Assembly (NCBI GenBank): GCA_027083925.1
Contig: JALWMK010000144.1
Location: 1 to 37,615, forward strand
DNA from: Sedimenticola sp.
GTDB lineage: Bacteria > Pseudomonadota > Gammaproteobacteria > Chromatiales > Chromatiaceae
Reading direction: 5' to 3'
Length of the DNA: 37,615 nucleotides
The number at the start of each line of letters is the position of its first letter. Within the stretch, counting starts at the first letter, position 1. The notes below the pieces were generated by a model. That model made no database searches. It saw nothing but the letters and a program-made list of their open reading frames with translations, and was not told the DNA's origin. The position numbers and the translations under genes are program-made. Below are positions 19,070 through 29,522 of the stretch, piece after piece.

Positions 19070-21862
19070 ATGTTCAATAAAATCGCAAATAAGGTTTTTG
19101 GCAGCCGCAATGAGCGGGTAGTCAAACGCATGTTCAAGGAAGTTGAAAAGATTAACGCCCTGGAAGATTCTGTAAAAGGTCTTTCTGATGAAGAACTCCG
19201 GGACAAGACCGCAGGGTTCCGCCAGCGCCTGAAAGATGGCGAATCCCTGGACAAGCTCCTGCCGGAGGCATTTGCCGTGGTGCGGGAGGCAAGCATTCGG
19301 GCTCTTGGTATGCGCCATTTCGATGTGCAGCTGATTGGGGGCATGGTTCTGCACCAGGGAAAAATTGCGGAAATGCGCACAGGGGAAGGCAAGACCCTGG
19401 TGGCCACCCTGGCGGGGTACCTGAATGCCCTGGAGGGCAAAGGGGTGCATGTAGTGACCGTAAATGATTATCTGGCGCGAAGGGACGCCGTCTGGATGGG
19501 CAAGCTCTATCATTTCCTTGGCATGAGTACCGGAGTCATCAATTCTTCCGGCGGTGCCGGGCCGGATTCCAGCTCCTATCGTTTCGACCCGGAAGATGAC
19601 GGTGCCGGAAGCGGCCATCGGTTTTTGTCTAATGTCAGCCGCAAGGAAGCCTACGATTGCGACGTCACTTATGGCACCAACAATGAGTACGGCTTCGACT
19701 ATCTGCGCGACAACATGGCTTTCGAGGCTGCCCAGCGGGTGCAACGCATTCACTATGCGGTGGTGGACGAGGTGGATTCCATCCTTATCGATGAGGCCAG
19801 AACGCCGCTGATCATTTCCGGGCCGGCGGAGGACAGTTCCGAGCTGTATCGCCAGATCAATGAAATCATCCCCCCTTTGACGCGCCAGGATCCCATAACC
19901 AATGAGGAAGGAAAGCCGGATTTTGGTCCCGGTGACTATTCCGTGGATGAGAAGGCCAAGCAAGTCTTCCTCAGCGATGAAGGACATGAACATGTGGAGA
20001 ACATGCTCATCGAAGCCGGGCTTCTGGATGAAAATGCCAGCCTGTACGATACCGGCAATATCATGCTCATGCATCATGTGATGGCCGCATTGCGGGCGCA
20101 TGTAATTTTTCAGCGCAATGTGGATTACATCGTGCGTGACGGCCAGATTGTCATTGTCGATGAATTTACCGGGCGCACCATGCCGGGAAGGCGTTGGTCC
20201 GAAGGTCTGCATCAGGCCGTGGAAGCCAAGGAGGGAGTGGAAATCCAGCAGGAAAACCAGACCCTGGCTTCCATCACCTTCCAGAATTTCTTCCGTTTGT
20301 ATGACAAATTGTCGGGCATGACGGGTACCGCAGATACGGAAGCCTTCGAGTTCCAGCAGATCTATGGACTGGAAGTGGTGGTGATTCCCACCAACAAGCC
20401 CATGCTGCGTGATGATCAGACGGATCTGGTGTACCTTACGCCGCAGGAAAAATTTGATGCCATCGCTGAAGACATCCAGGATTGCGTAAAACGCGGGCAG
20501 CCTGTGCTGGTGGGCACCGCCTCCATCGAGGTTTCCGAGCTCGTATCAGAATTGTTGCAGAAGGCAGGCGTCAGGCACGAGGTGCTCAACGCCAAGCAAC
20601 ATGAGCGTGAAGCCCGCATCGTTGCCGAAGCCGGTTTGCCCGGTGCGGTCACCATCGCCACCAACATGGCTGGCCGTGGAACCGATATCGTGCTGGGTGG
20701 AAATGTTGATGTAGAGATCGATGACCTGGGGCCGGATGCCACCGAGGAACAGCGGAAAGCGCTGCAGGAAGCCTGGAAGCAACGGCATCAGCAAGTACTG
20801 GAGGCAGGTGGCCTGCGGGTAGTTGGTACGGAACGGCACGAATCCCGGCGTATCGATAACCAGTTGCGCGGTCGCTCCGGGCGCCAGGGTGATCCCGGCT
20901 CCAGCCGCTTCTATCTGTCCCTGGAAGACAGCCTGATGCGCATTTTTGCCTCCGAGCGCGTTGGCAAGCTGATGCAGAAGCTGGGTATGCAGGAAGGCGA
21001 GGCCATCGAGCACCCCTGGGTAAACAAGGCTATTGAGAATGCCCAGCGCAAGGTGGAAGGCCGCAATTTCGACATCCGCAAACAGTTGCTGGAATACGAT
21101 GATGTTGCCAATGACCAGCGTAAGGTAGTGTATGAACAGCGCAATGAGCTTATGGATGTGGATGATATTTCCGATACCATCGCCAGCCTGCGGGCAGATG
21201 TGCTCAACGATGTTATCAACACCTGTATTCCACCGCAAAGCATCGAGGAACAGTGGGACATTCCCGGTCTTACCGAAGCACTGAAGGAACGCTTCGATCT
21301 GGCTCTGCCCCTGCAGCAGTGGCTGGACGAAGACGATTCCCTGCATGAGGAAACCTTGCGCCAGCGTCTGTTGGAGTCCCTGGAACAGGCGTATGCGGAC
21401 AAGGTGGCGGTTGCCGGCGAAGAGCAGATGCGCTACATCGAAAAAGCCGTGATGCTGCAGACCCTGGACACCCATTGGAAGGAGCATCTGGCAGCAATGG
21501 ATTATCTGCGTCAGGGCATACATCTGCGTGGTTATGCGGCCAAGAATCCCAAGCAGGAATTCAAGCGCGAGGCTTTTGAGCTGTTTTCCGGCATGCTGGA
21601 TGCGATCAAGGCGGAAGTGGTGGAAATCCTCAGCAAGATGCAACTGGCAGATGCCCCCTCCCTGGAGGCTGAACCCCAGATCAACGAATTCGAATTCAAG
21701 CACGAAGCTTTCGGCGGCCTGCCGGAGCAAGCACCAGCGGAAGCTGCCGAAGAAGAACCCCGGCAGCCCTATGTGCGCCCCGACAGGAAAATCGGCCGCA
21801 ATGAACCCTGTCCCTGTGGCTCCGGAAAAAAATACAAGCAGTGCCACGGCAAACTACAGTAG
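19070..21862 (+). CDS. secA: SecA, preprotein translocase ATPase
   Basis: The motor that drives unfolded preproteins through SecYEG. It is 930 residues, a usual proteobacterial length. Walker A is in MRTGEGKT (about 102-109). The DEAD-like [20 protein letters not shown] follows, and [13 protein letters not shown] and [18 protein letters not shown] form nucleotide-binding domain 2. The C-terminus keeps the zinc motif [14 protein letters not shown] used for SecB and membrane binding. No SecM-like gene precedes it; the upstream neighbour is the M23 peptidase. Confidence 0.98.
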   Translation: MFNKIANKVFGSRNERVVKRMFKEVEKINALEDSVKGLSDEELRDKTAGFRQRLKDGESLDKLLPEAFAVVREASIRALGMRHFDVQLIGGMVLHQGKIAEMRTGEGKTLVATLAGYLNALEGKGVHVVTVNDYLARRDAVWMGKLYHFLGMSTGVINSSGGAGPDSSSYRFDPEDDGAGSGHRFLSNVSRKEAYDCDVTYGTNNEYGFDYLRDNMAFEAAQRVQRIHYAVVDEVDSILIDEARTPLIISGPAEDSSELYRQINEIIPPLTRQDPITNEEGKPDFGPGDYSVDEKAKQVFLSDEGHEHVENMLIEAGLLDENASLYDTGNIMLMHHVMAALRAHVIFQRNVDYIVRDGQIVIVDEFTGRTMPGRRWSEGLHQAVEAKEGVEIQQENQTLASITFQNFFRLYDKLSGMTGTADTEAFEFQQIYGLEVVVIPTNKPMLRDDQTDLVYLTPQEKFDAIAEDIQDCVKRGQPVLVGTASIEVSELVSELLQKAGVRHEVLNAKQHEREARIVAEAGLPGAVTIATNMAGRGTDIVLGGNVDVEIDDLGPDATEEQRKALQEAWKQRHQQVLEAGGLRVVGTERHESRRIDNQLRGRSGRQGDPGSSRFYLSLEDSLMRIFASERVGKLMQKLGMQEGEAIEHPWVNKAIENAQRKVEGRNFDIRKQLLEYDDVANDQRKVVYEQRNELMDVDDISDTIASLRADVLNDVINTCIPPQSIEEQWDIPGLTEALKERFDLALPLQQWLDEDDSLHEETLRQRLLESLEQAYADKVAVAGEEQMRYIEKAVMLQTLDTHWKEHLAAMDYLRQGIHLRGYAAKNPKQEFKREAFELFSGMLDAIKAEVVEILSKMQLADAPSLEAEPQINEFEFKHEAFGGLPEQAPAEAAEEEPRQPYVRPDRKIGRNEPCPCGSGKKYKQCHGKLQ

Positions 21863-21864
21863 CA

Positions 21865-23058
21865 ATGGCGACCGGGATACTGCCGGTTGCCGGCGTCCGC
21901 CTGGCGGCTGCCGCCGGAGGGATCCGCTATCAAAACAGGGATGACCTGGTGCTCATGGAGCTGGCGGAAGGCAGTGTTGCGGCTGCCGTGTTTACTCGCA
22001 ATGCATTCTGCGCGGCACCAGTGATCGCCGCCCGCCGCCACCTTGGCCAGGCTGCCCCGCGTTATCTGCTGATCAACTCCGGCAATGCCAATGCAGGCAT
22101 GGGGGAAGGGGGGCTGGCGGCCAGCCTGGAAACCTGCCGCCTGGTGGCAGCCGCCGCCGGTGTCGCCATCAACCAGGTGCTGCCGTTTTCCACCGGCGTT
22201 ATCGGTGAAGAGCTGCCTGTGGATCCCTTTGCCCGCGCCATGCCCGACCTGCTTTCCTCCCTGGAGGAAGACAACTGGCCACCAGCCGCCTGTGCCATCA
22301 TGACGACGGACACAGTGCCCAAGCTGGCGAGCCGCAGCTTCCAGGCCGAAGGGCAAACCGTGACCGTTACCGGCATGAGCAAAGGTTCCGGCATGATCCG
22401 TCCTGATATGGCGACCATGCTGGCCTTTATTGCTACGGATGCTCAGATCTCTGCCACCAACCTGCAACAGGCGCTGGAAACGGCGGTTGGCCCCTCTTTC
22501 AATTCCATTACCGTAGATGGAGACACTTCCACCAACGATGCTTGCGTACTGGTCGCCACGGGTGTTTCCGGCGTGGATGTGAATGCGGCTGCTTCCGGGC
22601 AGGCATTTCGCCAGGCTGTCGATGGGGTCTGTATGGAATTGGCTCGCGCCATCGTGCTGGATGGGGAAGGTGCAACCAAGCTGGTCGAAATCGTTGTGGA
22701 AGAAGCCGAATCGGAAGCCCAGGCAAGGGATGTTGCCTATACCATCGCCCATTCTCCTTTGGTGAAAACCGCATTGTTCGCCTCCGACCCCAACTGGGGG
22801 CGTATCCTCGCAGCTGTGGGCAGAGCCGGAGTCAGTCATCTTGATATCAGCAAAGTCCGCATCTGGCTGGATGATGTCTGCATCGTCAGCCGGGGAGGAA
22901 GAGACGCCGGGTACACTGAAGAAGCCGGTCAATCGGTCATGCATCAGCCTGGCTTCACCATTCGTATTGCCCTGGGAAAAGGACAGGCCCGTACCCGCAT
23001 TCTGACCTGCGACCTGTCTTTCGACTACGTTAAAATCAACGCTGAATACCGTACCTGA
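21865..23058 (+). CDS. argJ: ArgJ, glutamate N-acetyltransferase / amino-acid acetyltransferase
   Basis: Recycles the acetyl group from N-acetylornithine to glutamate in arginine synthesis; bifunctional forms also use acetyl-CoA. It has 397 residues from the ATG three codons after the LPVAGVRL block is considered, two bases past the secA stop. A GTG at 21841 inside secA is less likely. The autocleavage site lies in the conserved RPDMATMLAF motif, where the threonine becomes the nucleophile of the beta subunit. VDGDTSTND and NWGRILAAVGRAG are further family motifs. Placement after secA is common in gammaproteobacteria. Confidence 0.95.
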   Translation: MATGILPVAGVRLAAAAGGIRYQNRDDLVLMELAEGSVAAAVFTRNAFCAAPVIAARRHLGQAAPRYLLINSGNANAGMGEGGLAASLETCRLVAAAAGVAINQVLPFSTGVIGEELPVDPFARAMPDLLSSLEEDNWPPAACAIMTTDTVPKLASRSFQAEGQTVTVTGMSKGSGMIRPDMATMLAFIATDAQISATNLQQALETAVGPSFNSITVDGDTSTNDACVLVATGVSGVDVNAAASGQAFRQAVDGVCMELARAIVLDGEGATKLVEIVVEEAESEAQARDVAYTIAHSPLVKTALFASDPNWGRILAAVGRAGVSHLDISKVRIWLDDVCIVSRGGRDAGYTEEAGQSVMHQPGFTIRIALGKGQARTRILTCDLSFDYVKINAEYRT

Positions 23059-23059
23059 T

Positions 23060-24010
23060 GTGGCTGGACTCCCTGTTATTCATGTAGCTGCAGGTGTGCT
23101 CAAAAACCCGGAAGGCGAGGTCTTGCTGGCGCGGCGTCCCGCTGGCAGCCACCAGGGCGGCTTGTGGGAATTTCCCGGGGGCAAGATTGAACCAGGCGAG
23201 ACAGCGCAACAGGCGCTGGCGCGGGAGCTGCTCGAAGAGTTGGGAGTGCGGGTGGAGAAATGCCGTCCGCTGATTCGCGTCTCCCATTGCTATCAGGATC
23301 GCACCGTGGTGCTGGATACCTGGCTGGTCAGCCGGTGGCAGGGCGAGCCCCGTGGAAACGAAGGCCAGCCTCTGTCCTGGGTGCCGCCCCAGGAACTTTG
23401 CAGCCGGCCCATGCCGGCTGCAGACAAGCCTGTCCTGGGCGCCCTGGATCTGCCGGACATCTATCTGATTACTCCCCCGGCGGTTGAGAACCGGGAGCAT
23501 TTTTTGGCGCAGCTGGAAAGAGCGCTGAAATCTGGCCTGTCGCTGTTGCAGTTCCGCGTGTTTGGCCTGGAGGCCAAACGGCTGGAGCACCTGGCTCGGG
23601 AAGCCTGTCTGCTGTGCAAGGAGCATGATGCGCGCATGATGCTGAACGGCTCCGCAGCGCTGGCGCAGAAAATTGGTGCGCATGGCCTGCACCTGGATCG
23701 CCGTCGCCTGCTGTCGTCAGACTGCCGCGGGGACTATCCGGATTTGCTCCTGTCGGCATCCTGCCATGATGCCAGGGAGTTGCAGCAGGCAGAGAGTTTG
23801 GGGGTGAATTTTGCCGTGCTGTCACCCGTGCTTCCTACCTTGAGCCACCCTGATGCAGAAGTGCTTGATTGGGATGGATTCAGCAAGCTGTGCAGGAATG
23901 CATCTATTCCCCTGTATGCCCTTGGGGGCATGTCAGCTGCAATGCTGGAACAAAGCTGGGTGCAGGGGGCGCAGGGAATAGCCGGTATTCGTGGCTTGTG
24001 GCCGGGTTAA
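23060..24010 (+). CDS. MutT-type Nudix hydrolase fused to a ThiE-like domain
   Basis: A 316-residue fusion. Residues about 5-130 are a MutT-type Nudix domain with an intact Nudix box (G-x5-E-x7-RE-x2-EELGV). This is the domain that hydrolyses 8-oxo-dGTP and prevents A:T to C:G transversions. Residues about 135-315 fold like thiamine phosphate synthase, with an LLQFR strand, GLHLD, and SPVLPTLSHP and ALGGM loops. However, the usual NDR-type motif of ThiE reads NGS here. True ThiE activity is doubtful. It starts with GTG one base after the argJ stop. The fusion is known in other gammaproteobacteria. Confidence 0.85.
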   Translation: MAGLPVIHVAAGVLKNPEGEVLLARRPAGSHQGGLWEFPGGKIEPGETAQQALARELLEELGVRVEKCRPLIRVSHCYQDRTVVLDTWLVSRWQGEPRGNEGQPLSWVPPQELCSRPMPAADKPVLGALDLPDIYLITPPAVENREHFLAQLERALKSGLSLLQFRVFGLEAKRLEHLAREACLLCKEHDARMMLNGSAALAQKIGAHGLHLDRRRLLSSDCRGDYPDLLLSASCHDARELQQAESLGVNFAVLSPVLPTLSHPDAEVLDWDGFSKLCRNASIPLYALGGMSAAMLEQSWVQGAQGIAGIRGLWPG

Positions 24011-24026
24011 TAGTAATAACACGGCC

Positions 24027-24047
24027 ATTCCCGCGCAGGCGGGGAAT
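24027..24047. repeat. Palindromic repeat of the ATTCCCGC...GCGGGAAT type
   Basis: ATTCCCGC and GCGGGGAAT surround a GCAG loop in the 62-base gap between the convergent MutT-ThiE and yacG genes. This palindrome class is a common dispersed extragenic element in proteobacteria. Here it may also help end transcription from both sides. Only one copy is seen in the window. Confidence 0.6.
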
Positions 24048-24072
24048 CCAGGGTTTCGGAATGAAGGTAATG

Positions 24073-24225
24073 TTACTCCGGTTTCCGTTGTTCCTCTTCC
24101 TCATCGCCGAGCCATTCATTCAAATCGATCAACTGACAGCGCTGGCTGCAAAAGGGCCGCCAGGTGGAAGACGGCTCCCATTTTACAGGCTGGCCGCAGG
24201 TGGGGCATGGGACGCTCACCGGCAT
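24073..24225 (-). CDS. yacG: YacG, zinc-binding DNA gyrase inhibitor family
   Basis: A 50-residue protein from the ATG at 24225. A GTG at 24255 would give 60 residues and overlap zapD by 11 bases, but relatives usually start six to eight residues before the first cysteine. It has a zinc ribbon CPTCGQPV...[14 protein letters not shown] (cysteines C-x2-C and C-x3-C) and an acidic tail. E. coli YacG binds GyrB and inhibits gyrase. Neighbours zapD and coaE are its usual partners. Neither candidate start has a clear ribosome binding site. Confidence 0.9.
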   Translation of the reverse strand: MPVSVPCPTCGQPVKWEPSSTWRPFCSQRCQLIDLNEWLGDEEEEQRKPE

Positions 24226-24244
24226 ATTCTTTGGTGAGTCTGGT

Positions 24245-25021
24245 TTAGATTGCACAGGTCTTTAATTCAAAAGGAACATCCTGTTCGGTTTGCTGTGGAT
24301 GATCCCAATCGATGCTTTCCAGAAAGCGAACACAGAAACGGTGCTTGCTGCCGCTGATTTCTGCGTACAGCAAGGATTCGGCTCCCACTTTTACCTGGAT
24401 CAGCTGCATTCCCCGTTTGGAATCCAGGTTGTGCTGATAGAGTCCCCCGACGGCAGTTTGTTCCTGGTACACGCTGCTGCTGCGTAGCAGTCCCAACAGT
24501 AATTCCGCTGTTTCCTGCACCGTGCTGATTTCATGCCGCCAGCCGTCGAGTTGCATGACTCTTTCCGTATGCGGCAGGTTGAGCCAGTAGTGGAACTGAG
24601 GCAAGTCAAACTCATAACTGCCGCCGGGAATCGGTGCGCGTTGTGAAATGCTGTTCAGAAAGCCGTTTTTTCGCAAGGAACCACCAAGCTGCCGGTTGCT
24701 GGCGTACAGGCGCTCGACCGTGTGAGCGATATCGTCCAGCACCTGCTGCAAACGAAGCTGATCCACTTTCGGGTTGGCGCTGATGGACGCCAGGGACTTC
24801 TGTTGCTGATCCAGCTGCTTGATCAGGTCTTTCCTGATGTCCGTGCGGGCGAGTATGCTGCTGATGTCCAGCAATGCCTGCAAGGCAGCCCGGCTTTGCC
24901 ACTGGCTGCTGCCCGCGAGATGATACTCGAACTGCCCGAACAAATGGGATATCCGCAGCAGGGTGCGCGTCCGTTCGTTTAATGGATGTTCGAAAAGAAT
25001 CGGGTTTTGCAAAGCAGGCAT
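24245..25021 (-). CDS. zapD: ZapD, FtsZ-bundling division protein
   Basis: A cytoplasmic protein (YacF/DUF1342) that cross-links FtsZ filaments by binding the FtsZ C-terminal peptide. It has 258 residues. The typical N-terminal block around [19 protein letters not shown] is present, with a long helical middle and a beta-rich C-terminal half containing [18 protein letters not shown]. The last stretch fits the family's usual C-terminus. Its FtsZ partner is encoded about 9 kb away in this window. Confidence 0.92.
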   Translation of the reverse strand: MPALQNPILFEHPLNERTRTLLRISHLFGQFEYHLAGSSQWQSRAALQALLDISSILARTDIRKDLIKQLDQQQKSLASISANPKVDQLRLQQVLDDIAHTVERLYASNRQLGGSLRKNGFLNSISQRAPIPGGSYEFDLPQFHYWLNLPHTERVMQLDGWRHEISTVQETAELLLGLLRSSSVYQEQTAVGGLYQHNLDSKRGMQLIQVKVGAESLLYAEISGSKHRFCVRFLESIDWDHPQQTEQDVPFELKTCAI

Positions 25022-25070
25022 CCGGCCAGTGGCAATGATGTTGGTATTGTCCTCCAGATGGAGGAGAGGT

Positions 25071-25676
25071 TCAATCTGAACGGGCTTTCAGGGACAGGTA
25101 TTGTTTGTGCAGCTTCTCCACCTGCCTGTGCAAATCCTGCAAAGCGCCGGTATTTAGAATAATGTCATCAGCAGCATTCCTGCGAGCCTCTCTGGAAGCT
25201 TGGGCGGCAAGGATTTTTTTTGCCTGTTTCTCAGTGCTGCCGTCTCTTTGGCGTACGCGCTGCAGCTGCAAGCTTTCCGGGGCGTCTACCAGAAGAATCC
25301 GGTCTGACATGTAACCCAGATTGTTTTCTACCAGTAAAGGGACAACCAATATGGCATAGGGTTCATTTTTGATTCGAGGCAATTGGCGCTCTACCTCTTT
25401 CTGAATGGCGGGATGGAGAATGCTTTCAAGGGTTGTTTTTGCGGCGTCATCGGCAAAGATATGCTCCCGGAGCAGCCTTCGGTTCAAGCTGCCATCTGCT
25501 GACAGAAAGCGGGCGCCCAGTTGCTTCTGTATTTCTGCAAGTGCGGGTTTTCCCGGCTCGACCAGCTCCCGGCTGATTTGGTCTGTATCGATCACCGGTA
25601 CGCCCAGGCGGGCAAAGTGATCACTGACCGTTGTTTTGCCGCTGGCTATGCCGCCTGTCAAGCCGATTTTGAGCAT
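25071..25676 (-). CDS. coaE: CoaE, dephospho-CoA kinase
   Basis: Phosphorylates dephospho-CoA in the final step of coenzyme A synthesis. It has 201 residues, the usual length. The P-loop is GLTGGIASGKTTV (5-17), followed by VIDTDQISRELVEPG, the substrate-binding part, and VVPLLVEN. It lies in the conserved pilD-coaE-zapD-yacG order and starts 15 bases after the pilD stop, so it probably shares the pil transcript. Confidence 0.95.
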   Translation of the reverse strand: MLKIGLTGGIASGKTTVSDHFARLGVPVIDTDQISRELVEPGKPALAEIQKQLGARFLSADGSLNRRLLREHIFADDAAKTTLESILHPAIQKEVERQLPRIKNEPYAILVVPLLVENNLGYMSDRILLVDAPESLQLQRVRQRDGSTEKQAKKILAAQASREARRNAADDIILNTGALQDLHRQVEKLHKQYLSLKARSD

Positions 25677-25691
25677 GGTTGTGGCACAGGA

Positions 25692-26567
25692 TCAACCTAT
25701 ACCCGCAAATTGCAGGTAGCTTTGGTTGATTTCATCTCCCCAGAGCATGGCAATCCATCCTGCCGCCGCCAGATAGGGGCCAAAAGGAATGGGCACGGCC
25801 TTGTCTCTTCCCAGAAACAGAATCATGCCCAGGCCGCTGATTGCACCAACCGCAGCAGATACCAGCAGGATCTGTGGAAGCAATTGCCAGCCCAGCCAGG
25901 CGCCGAACAGGGCGAAGAGCTTGAAATCCCCATACCCCATCCCTTCCTTGCCAGTGACCAGAAGGAACAGATGGAAGATAAACCATAGTGACAGATAGCC
26001 CGCGACAGCGCCGTAAACAGCAGACTCGATATCGGTGAACCAGCCATTCAGGTTCAGCATCAGTCCCAGCCAGATCAATGGCAGTATGAGTACATCTGGC
26101 AGCAATTGCAGCTTGATGTCGATGACGCTCATGGTGAGCAGCGACCAGGTCAACACCAGCGCTGCCAGCGCCTGCCAGGTGAAGCCGAAATGCCAGGCCA
26201 CGGCTACAGACAGCACGGCGGCAAGCAGTTCGACCACGGGATATTGAACAGAAAGACGGGTGCCACAGGAGGTGCAACGCCCTTTCTGCAGCAGCCAGCT
26301 GATCACCGGTATGTTTTCCCATGCCTTGATGCGATGCCCGCAGGAAAGGCAAGTGGAAGGTGGGGTCATCAGATAGGCCAACCCAAACCACTTGTTCGGT
26401 GCGTATTCGGTTTCTACATCTGCCAGTTCGTCGCAGGCGTCTTGCAGCTCCTGCTCCATGCGTTTGGGCAGACGGTAGATGACTACGTTCAGGAAACTCC
26501 CGACAATCAGGCCAAGAATAAAAGTTAATGGATAGAAAACGATTGGCTGAGCAAAGATCTCGGTCAT
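25692..26567 (-). CDS. pilD: PilD, prepilin leader peptidase/N-methyltransferase
   Basis: An inner-membrane aspartyl protease that removes the leader of PilA and other class III prepilins and methylates the new N-terminus. It has 291 residues. The N-terminal cytoplasmic domain has two CxxC pairs (CLSCGHR and CTSCGTR). The catalytic aspartates lie in VIDIKLQLLPD and GMGYGDFKL, and about eight membrane segments are visible. The start is directly adjacent to the pilC stop. The pilA precursor encoded nearby is its obvious substrate. Confidence 0.96.
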   Translation of the reverse strand: MTEIFAQPIVFYPLTFILGLIVGSFLNVVIYRLPKRMEQELQDACDELADVETEYAPNKWFGLAYLMTPPSTCLSCGHRIKAWENIPVISWLLQKGRCTSCGTRLSVQYPVVELLAAVLSVAVAWHFGFTWQALAALVLTWSLLTMSVIDIKLQLLPDVLILPLIWLGLMLNLNGWFTDIESAVYGAVAGYLSLWFIFHLFLLVTGKEGMGYGDFKLFALFGAWLGWQLLPQILLVSAAVGAISGLGMILFLGRDKAVPIPFGPYLAAAGWIAMLWGDEINQSYLQFAGIG

Positions 26568-27800
26568 TTAGATCGCTGCACCAAGCTTGAAGATGGGCAG
26601 ATACATGGCCACAACCAGACCACCCACCAGGGTGCCCAGAACCACCATGATCAGCGGTTCCATCAAACTGCTGATGGCATCAACGGCATTGTCTACTTCT
26701 TCTTCATAAAAGTCGGCTACCTTACTGAGCATGTCATCCAAAGCGCCGGATTCTTCGCCAATGGCGACCATTTGTTTGACCATATGAGGAAACAATGGCT
26801 GTTGTTCCATGGCCAGGCGCAGCGATTGACCGGTGGCAATGTCTTCACGCATTTCTTTTACCGCATTGCCATAGACGATGCTGCCTGTAGCGCCCGCAAC
26901 GGATTCCAGCGCCTCGACCATAGGTACGCCTGCTGCAAACATGGTGGATGTGGTGCGGGCAAAGCGCGCCAGCGCAGATTTATGCATGATCGAGCCAAAT
27001 ATGGGTGCTTTCAACATGGCTCTGTCGATCAGTTCCCGGAATTTTGGCGAACGCTTCCATAAGTTGGAGAGAAGAATCACTGCAGCGGCTAGCCCCAACA
27101 GGATGGCCCACCAATAGTCTTGAACAAAATACGACAAATCAAGGACAAGCTGGGTGAAAGCAGGCAATTCAGCGCCAAAGCTTTCAAATAGATCTGCAAA
27201 TATCGGCACAACGAAGATCAACAGGATGGCAGTAACAACAATGCCTACGACAACAACAGATGCAGGATAGACCAATGCTTTCTTGATCTTCTTCTTCATG
27301 GACTCCGTTTTTTCCTTGTAGGTCGCAATGCGATCCAGCAGGGTTTCCAGGACACCGGCCTGTTCACCGGCTTCGACCAGATTGCAAAACAGATCATCAA
27401 AGTAAAGCGGATGCTTTCGCAGGGCGTTGGTGAGAGAAGTGCCGCCTTCTATATCAGCCTTGATCGCAAGAATCAGTTCTTGCACCGATGCATTGTCATG
27501 TCCTTTCCCGACGATATCCAGAGCCTGCACCAGGGGCACCCCTGCTTTCATCATGGTGGCCAGTTGGCGAGAGAATATGGCAATGTCGCCAGTAGTGATC
27601 TTGGGCTTGCCAAATGAGAGGGTGATTTGCTTTTGAACCTTGATCGGGGTTACACCCTGCTTGCGCAGATCCGCCCGGACGATGGCGTCGTTTGCAGCGC
27701 GGAGCTTGCCCTTGATTTTTTTCCCCCGCCGGTCGGTGCCCGTCCAGGCGTATTCGTAGGATTTCTCTGCCTTTGGTTTTTTCGCCGTTCTGGTTGCCAT
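26568..27800 (-). CDS. pilC: PilC, type IV pilus inner-membrane platform protein
   Basis: The polytopic platform that couples the PilB ATPase to pilin assembly. It has 410 residues, with two T2SSF domains (roughly 75-195 and 275-400) separated by membrane segments, and an N-terminal YAWTGTDRRGKKIKG stretch typical of PilC/GspF. It includes the conserved EAGEQAGVLETLLDRIATYKE pattern and its repeat GEESGALDDMLSKVADFYEEE. It starts six bases after the pilB stop. Confidence 0.96.
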   Translation of the reverse strand: MATRTAKKPKAEKSYEYAWTGTDRRGKKIKGKLRAANDAIVRADLRKQGVTPIKVQKQITLSFGKPKITTGDIAIFSRQLATMMKAGVPLVQALDIVGKGHDNASVQELILAIKADIEGGTSLTNALRKHPLYFDDLFCNLVEAGEQAGVLETLLDRIATYKEKTESMKKKIKKALVYPASVVVVGIVVTAILLIFVVPIFADLFESFGAELPAFTQLVLDLSYFVQDYWWAILLGLAAAVILLSNLWKRSPKFRELIDRAMLKAPIFGSIMHKSALARFARTTSTMFAAGVPMVEALESVAGATGSIVYGNAVKEMREDIATGQSLRLAMEQQPLFPHMVKQMVAIGEESGALDDMLSKVADFYEEEVDNAVDAISSLMEPLIMVVLGTLVGGLVVAMYLPIFKLGAAI

Positions 27801-27806
27801 GCTTTA

Positions 27807-29522
27807 TTAATCCTTGGTGATTCGGTTGACTTCTTCCAGACTGGTCAGGCCATTCTTCACTTTTAACAGACCCGCAGTTCTCAGGTCATAATAATAGCCG
27901 TCTTTCAAGGCCTGTTCCTTGAGCTGCATAGCATTTCCTTCTTCCAGAATAATCTGGGCAATCCCTTCTGATACTGGAAGAATCTCGAAAATCCCGACCC
28001 GCCCCTTGTAGCCATTGTTGCACTTGTCACAGCCAATGGCCTTGTAGATGGTAAGACCTTCAGCCACTTCGGCTTCCGTAAAACCTTCCTCCAGTAATGC
28101 GGTGCGAGGAATCTCCTCTGGTTCCTTGCAGTGTTCGCAAAGGCGCCGCCCCAGGCGCTGAGCCATGATCAGGTTGACCGATGAGGCGATGTTATAGGGA
28201 GGGATACCCATGTTGGCCAAGCGGGTCAGGGTTTGTGGCGCATCGTTGGTGTGCAGGGTGGAGAGCACCATATGTCCGGTTTGGGCGGCTTTCACGGCGA
28301 TTTCGCCGGTCTCCAGGTCCCGTATCTCCCCCACCATGATGATGTCCGGATCCTGGCGCAGGAAGGCGCGCAACGCATCGGCGAAGTGCAAACCGCTTGC
28401 TGTGTTGATATTGACCTGGTTGATGCCTTCCACCTGGATTTCCACCGGATCCTCTGCGGTGGAAATATTGATTTCCGGGTCATTCAGAATATTCAGCGCC
28501 GTGTACAAGGTCACAGTCTTGCCACTACCCGTGGGGCCAGTAACGAGGATCATCCCGTAAGGCTTTTTGATGGCCTCCATAAAAAGCCCTTTCTGGTCTT
28601 CTTCAAAACCCAGGGCATCTACGCCGATGGTTGCAGCTGTAGCATCCAGAATACGCAAAACGACCTTTTCCCCATACAGAGTGGGACAGGTATTGACCCG
28701 GAAGTCGATGGCATGGTGCTTGGATACCTTGAGCTTGATGCGCCCGTCCTGGGGAACCCGCCGCTCGGCGATATTCAGGCGCGCCATAACCTTCAGGCGG
28801 GAAGACAGGCGTTGGGCGATATTGACCGGCGGAGAGGCCTTTTCGAACAATAAGCCATCCTGGCGATAGCGTATGCGGAAGCTTTTTTCGTAGGGTTCGA
28901 AGTGAATATCCGATACCCCGCTATTGATGGCGTCGAGCAAAATTTTGTTGACGAAGCGCACCACCGGGGCTTCATCAATTTCGGTTTGGGAGCCATCATC
29001 GGCGTCGTTATCGTCAAAATTGTCAAATTCTATGTTCTCCAGATTTTCTTCGAGCAATACACCCATGGCTTCGGATTGGGATCTTGAGGCCTCATCCAAA
29101 GCGATAGCAAGCTTGTCTTCTTCCACCAGAATGATTTCGATGGCAAGGCCGGTGTTGAACTGGATTTCCTTGATCGCTTCCTGGTTGGTCGGGTCGGATG
29201 CCGCCAGGAACAGCCGGTTTCCCCGTTTGGCTAAAGGCAAGACATGATGCTTGGTGACCAGGCTTGATTCTACTTCTTGTAACGGCAATGAATCCTTACT
29301 GACGGCTTCCAGATCAAGCAAGGGCAAGCCGAACTCCTGGGAGGCGAGAATTGCTATTTGGCGAGAGGAGGCCAACTGGTTACTAACAACATGGGAAACA
29401 AGAGGCATGCCTTCTTTTTTCGCCTGTTTTGTGGCTCCAATCGCTTTCTCCATGTCCAAAAGACCGGCATTAACCAGATAGCGGGAAAAACCTTTGAGAT
29501 GATCCTGTGTGTTTTTATTCAT
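27807..29522 (-). CDS. pilB: PilB, type IV pilus extension ATPase
   Basis: A hexameric cytoplasmic ATPase that powers pilus extension. It is 571 residues. The N-terminal MshEN-like domain (about 20-160) is followed by an acidic stretch and the motor domain. Walker A is GPTGSGKT, an Asp box and Walker B (DPDIIMVGEIRD) follow, and a His box lies in TGHMVLSTLHTND. A C-terminal zinc motif has two CxxC pairs (CEHCK and CDKCN). All ATPase motifs are intact. It heads the pilB-pilC-pilD operon on the - strand. Confidence 0.97.
   Translation of the reverse strand: MNKNTQDHLKGFSRYLVNAGLLDMEKAIGATKQAKKEGMPLVSHVVSNQLASSRQIAILASQEFGLPLLDLEAVSKDSLPLQEVESSLVTKHHVLPLAKRGNRLFLAASDPTNQEAIKEIQFNTGLAIEIILVEEDKLAIALDEASRSQSEAMGVLLEENLENIEFDNFDDNDADDGSQTEIDEAPVVRFVNKILLDAINSGVSDIHFEPYEKSFRIRYRQDGLLFEKASPPVNIAQRLSSRLKVMARLNIAERRVPQDGRIKLKVSKHHAIDFRVNTCPTLYGEKVVLRILDATAATIGVDALGFEEDQKGLFMEAIKKPYGMILVTGPTGSGKTVTLYTALNILNDPEINISTAEDPVEIQVEGINQVNINTASGLHFADALRAFLRQDPDIIMVGEIRDLETGEIAVKAAQTGHMVLSTLHTNDAPQTLTRLANMGIPPYNIASSVNLIMAQRLGRRLCEHCKEPEEIPRTALLEEGFTEAEVAEGLTIYKAIGCDKCNNGYKGRVGIFEILPVSEGIAQIILEEGNAMQLKEQALKDGYYYDLRTAGLLKVKNGLTSLEEVNRITKD

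Noticed and set aside
20546-21847. 433-codon open frame antisense to secA
   Set aside because: Shadow of the secA reading frame; no motif, and the sense strand is certain.
24073-24255. GTG start for yacG giving 60 residues
   Set aside because: Homologues start a few residues before the first cysteine, and the GTG has no ribosome binding site. It is still possible.
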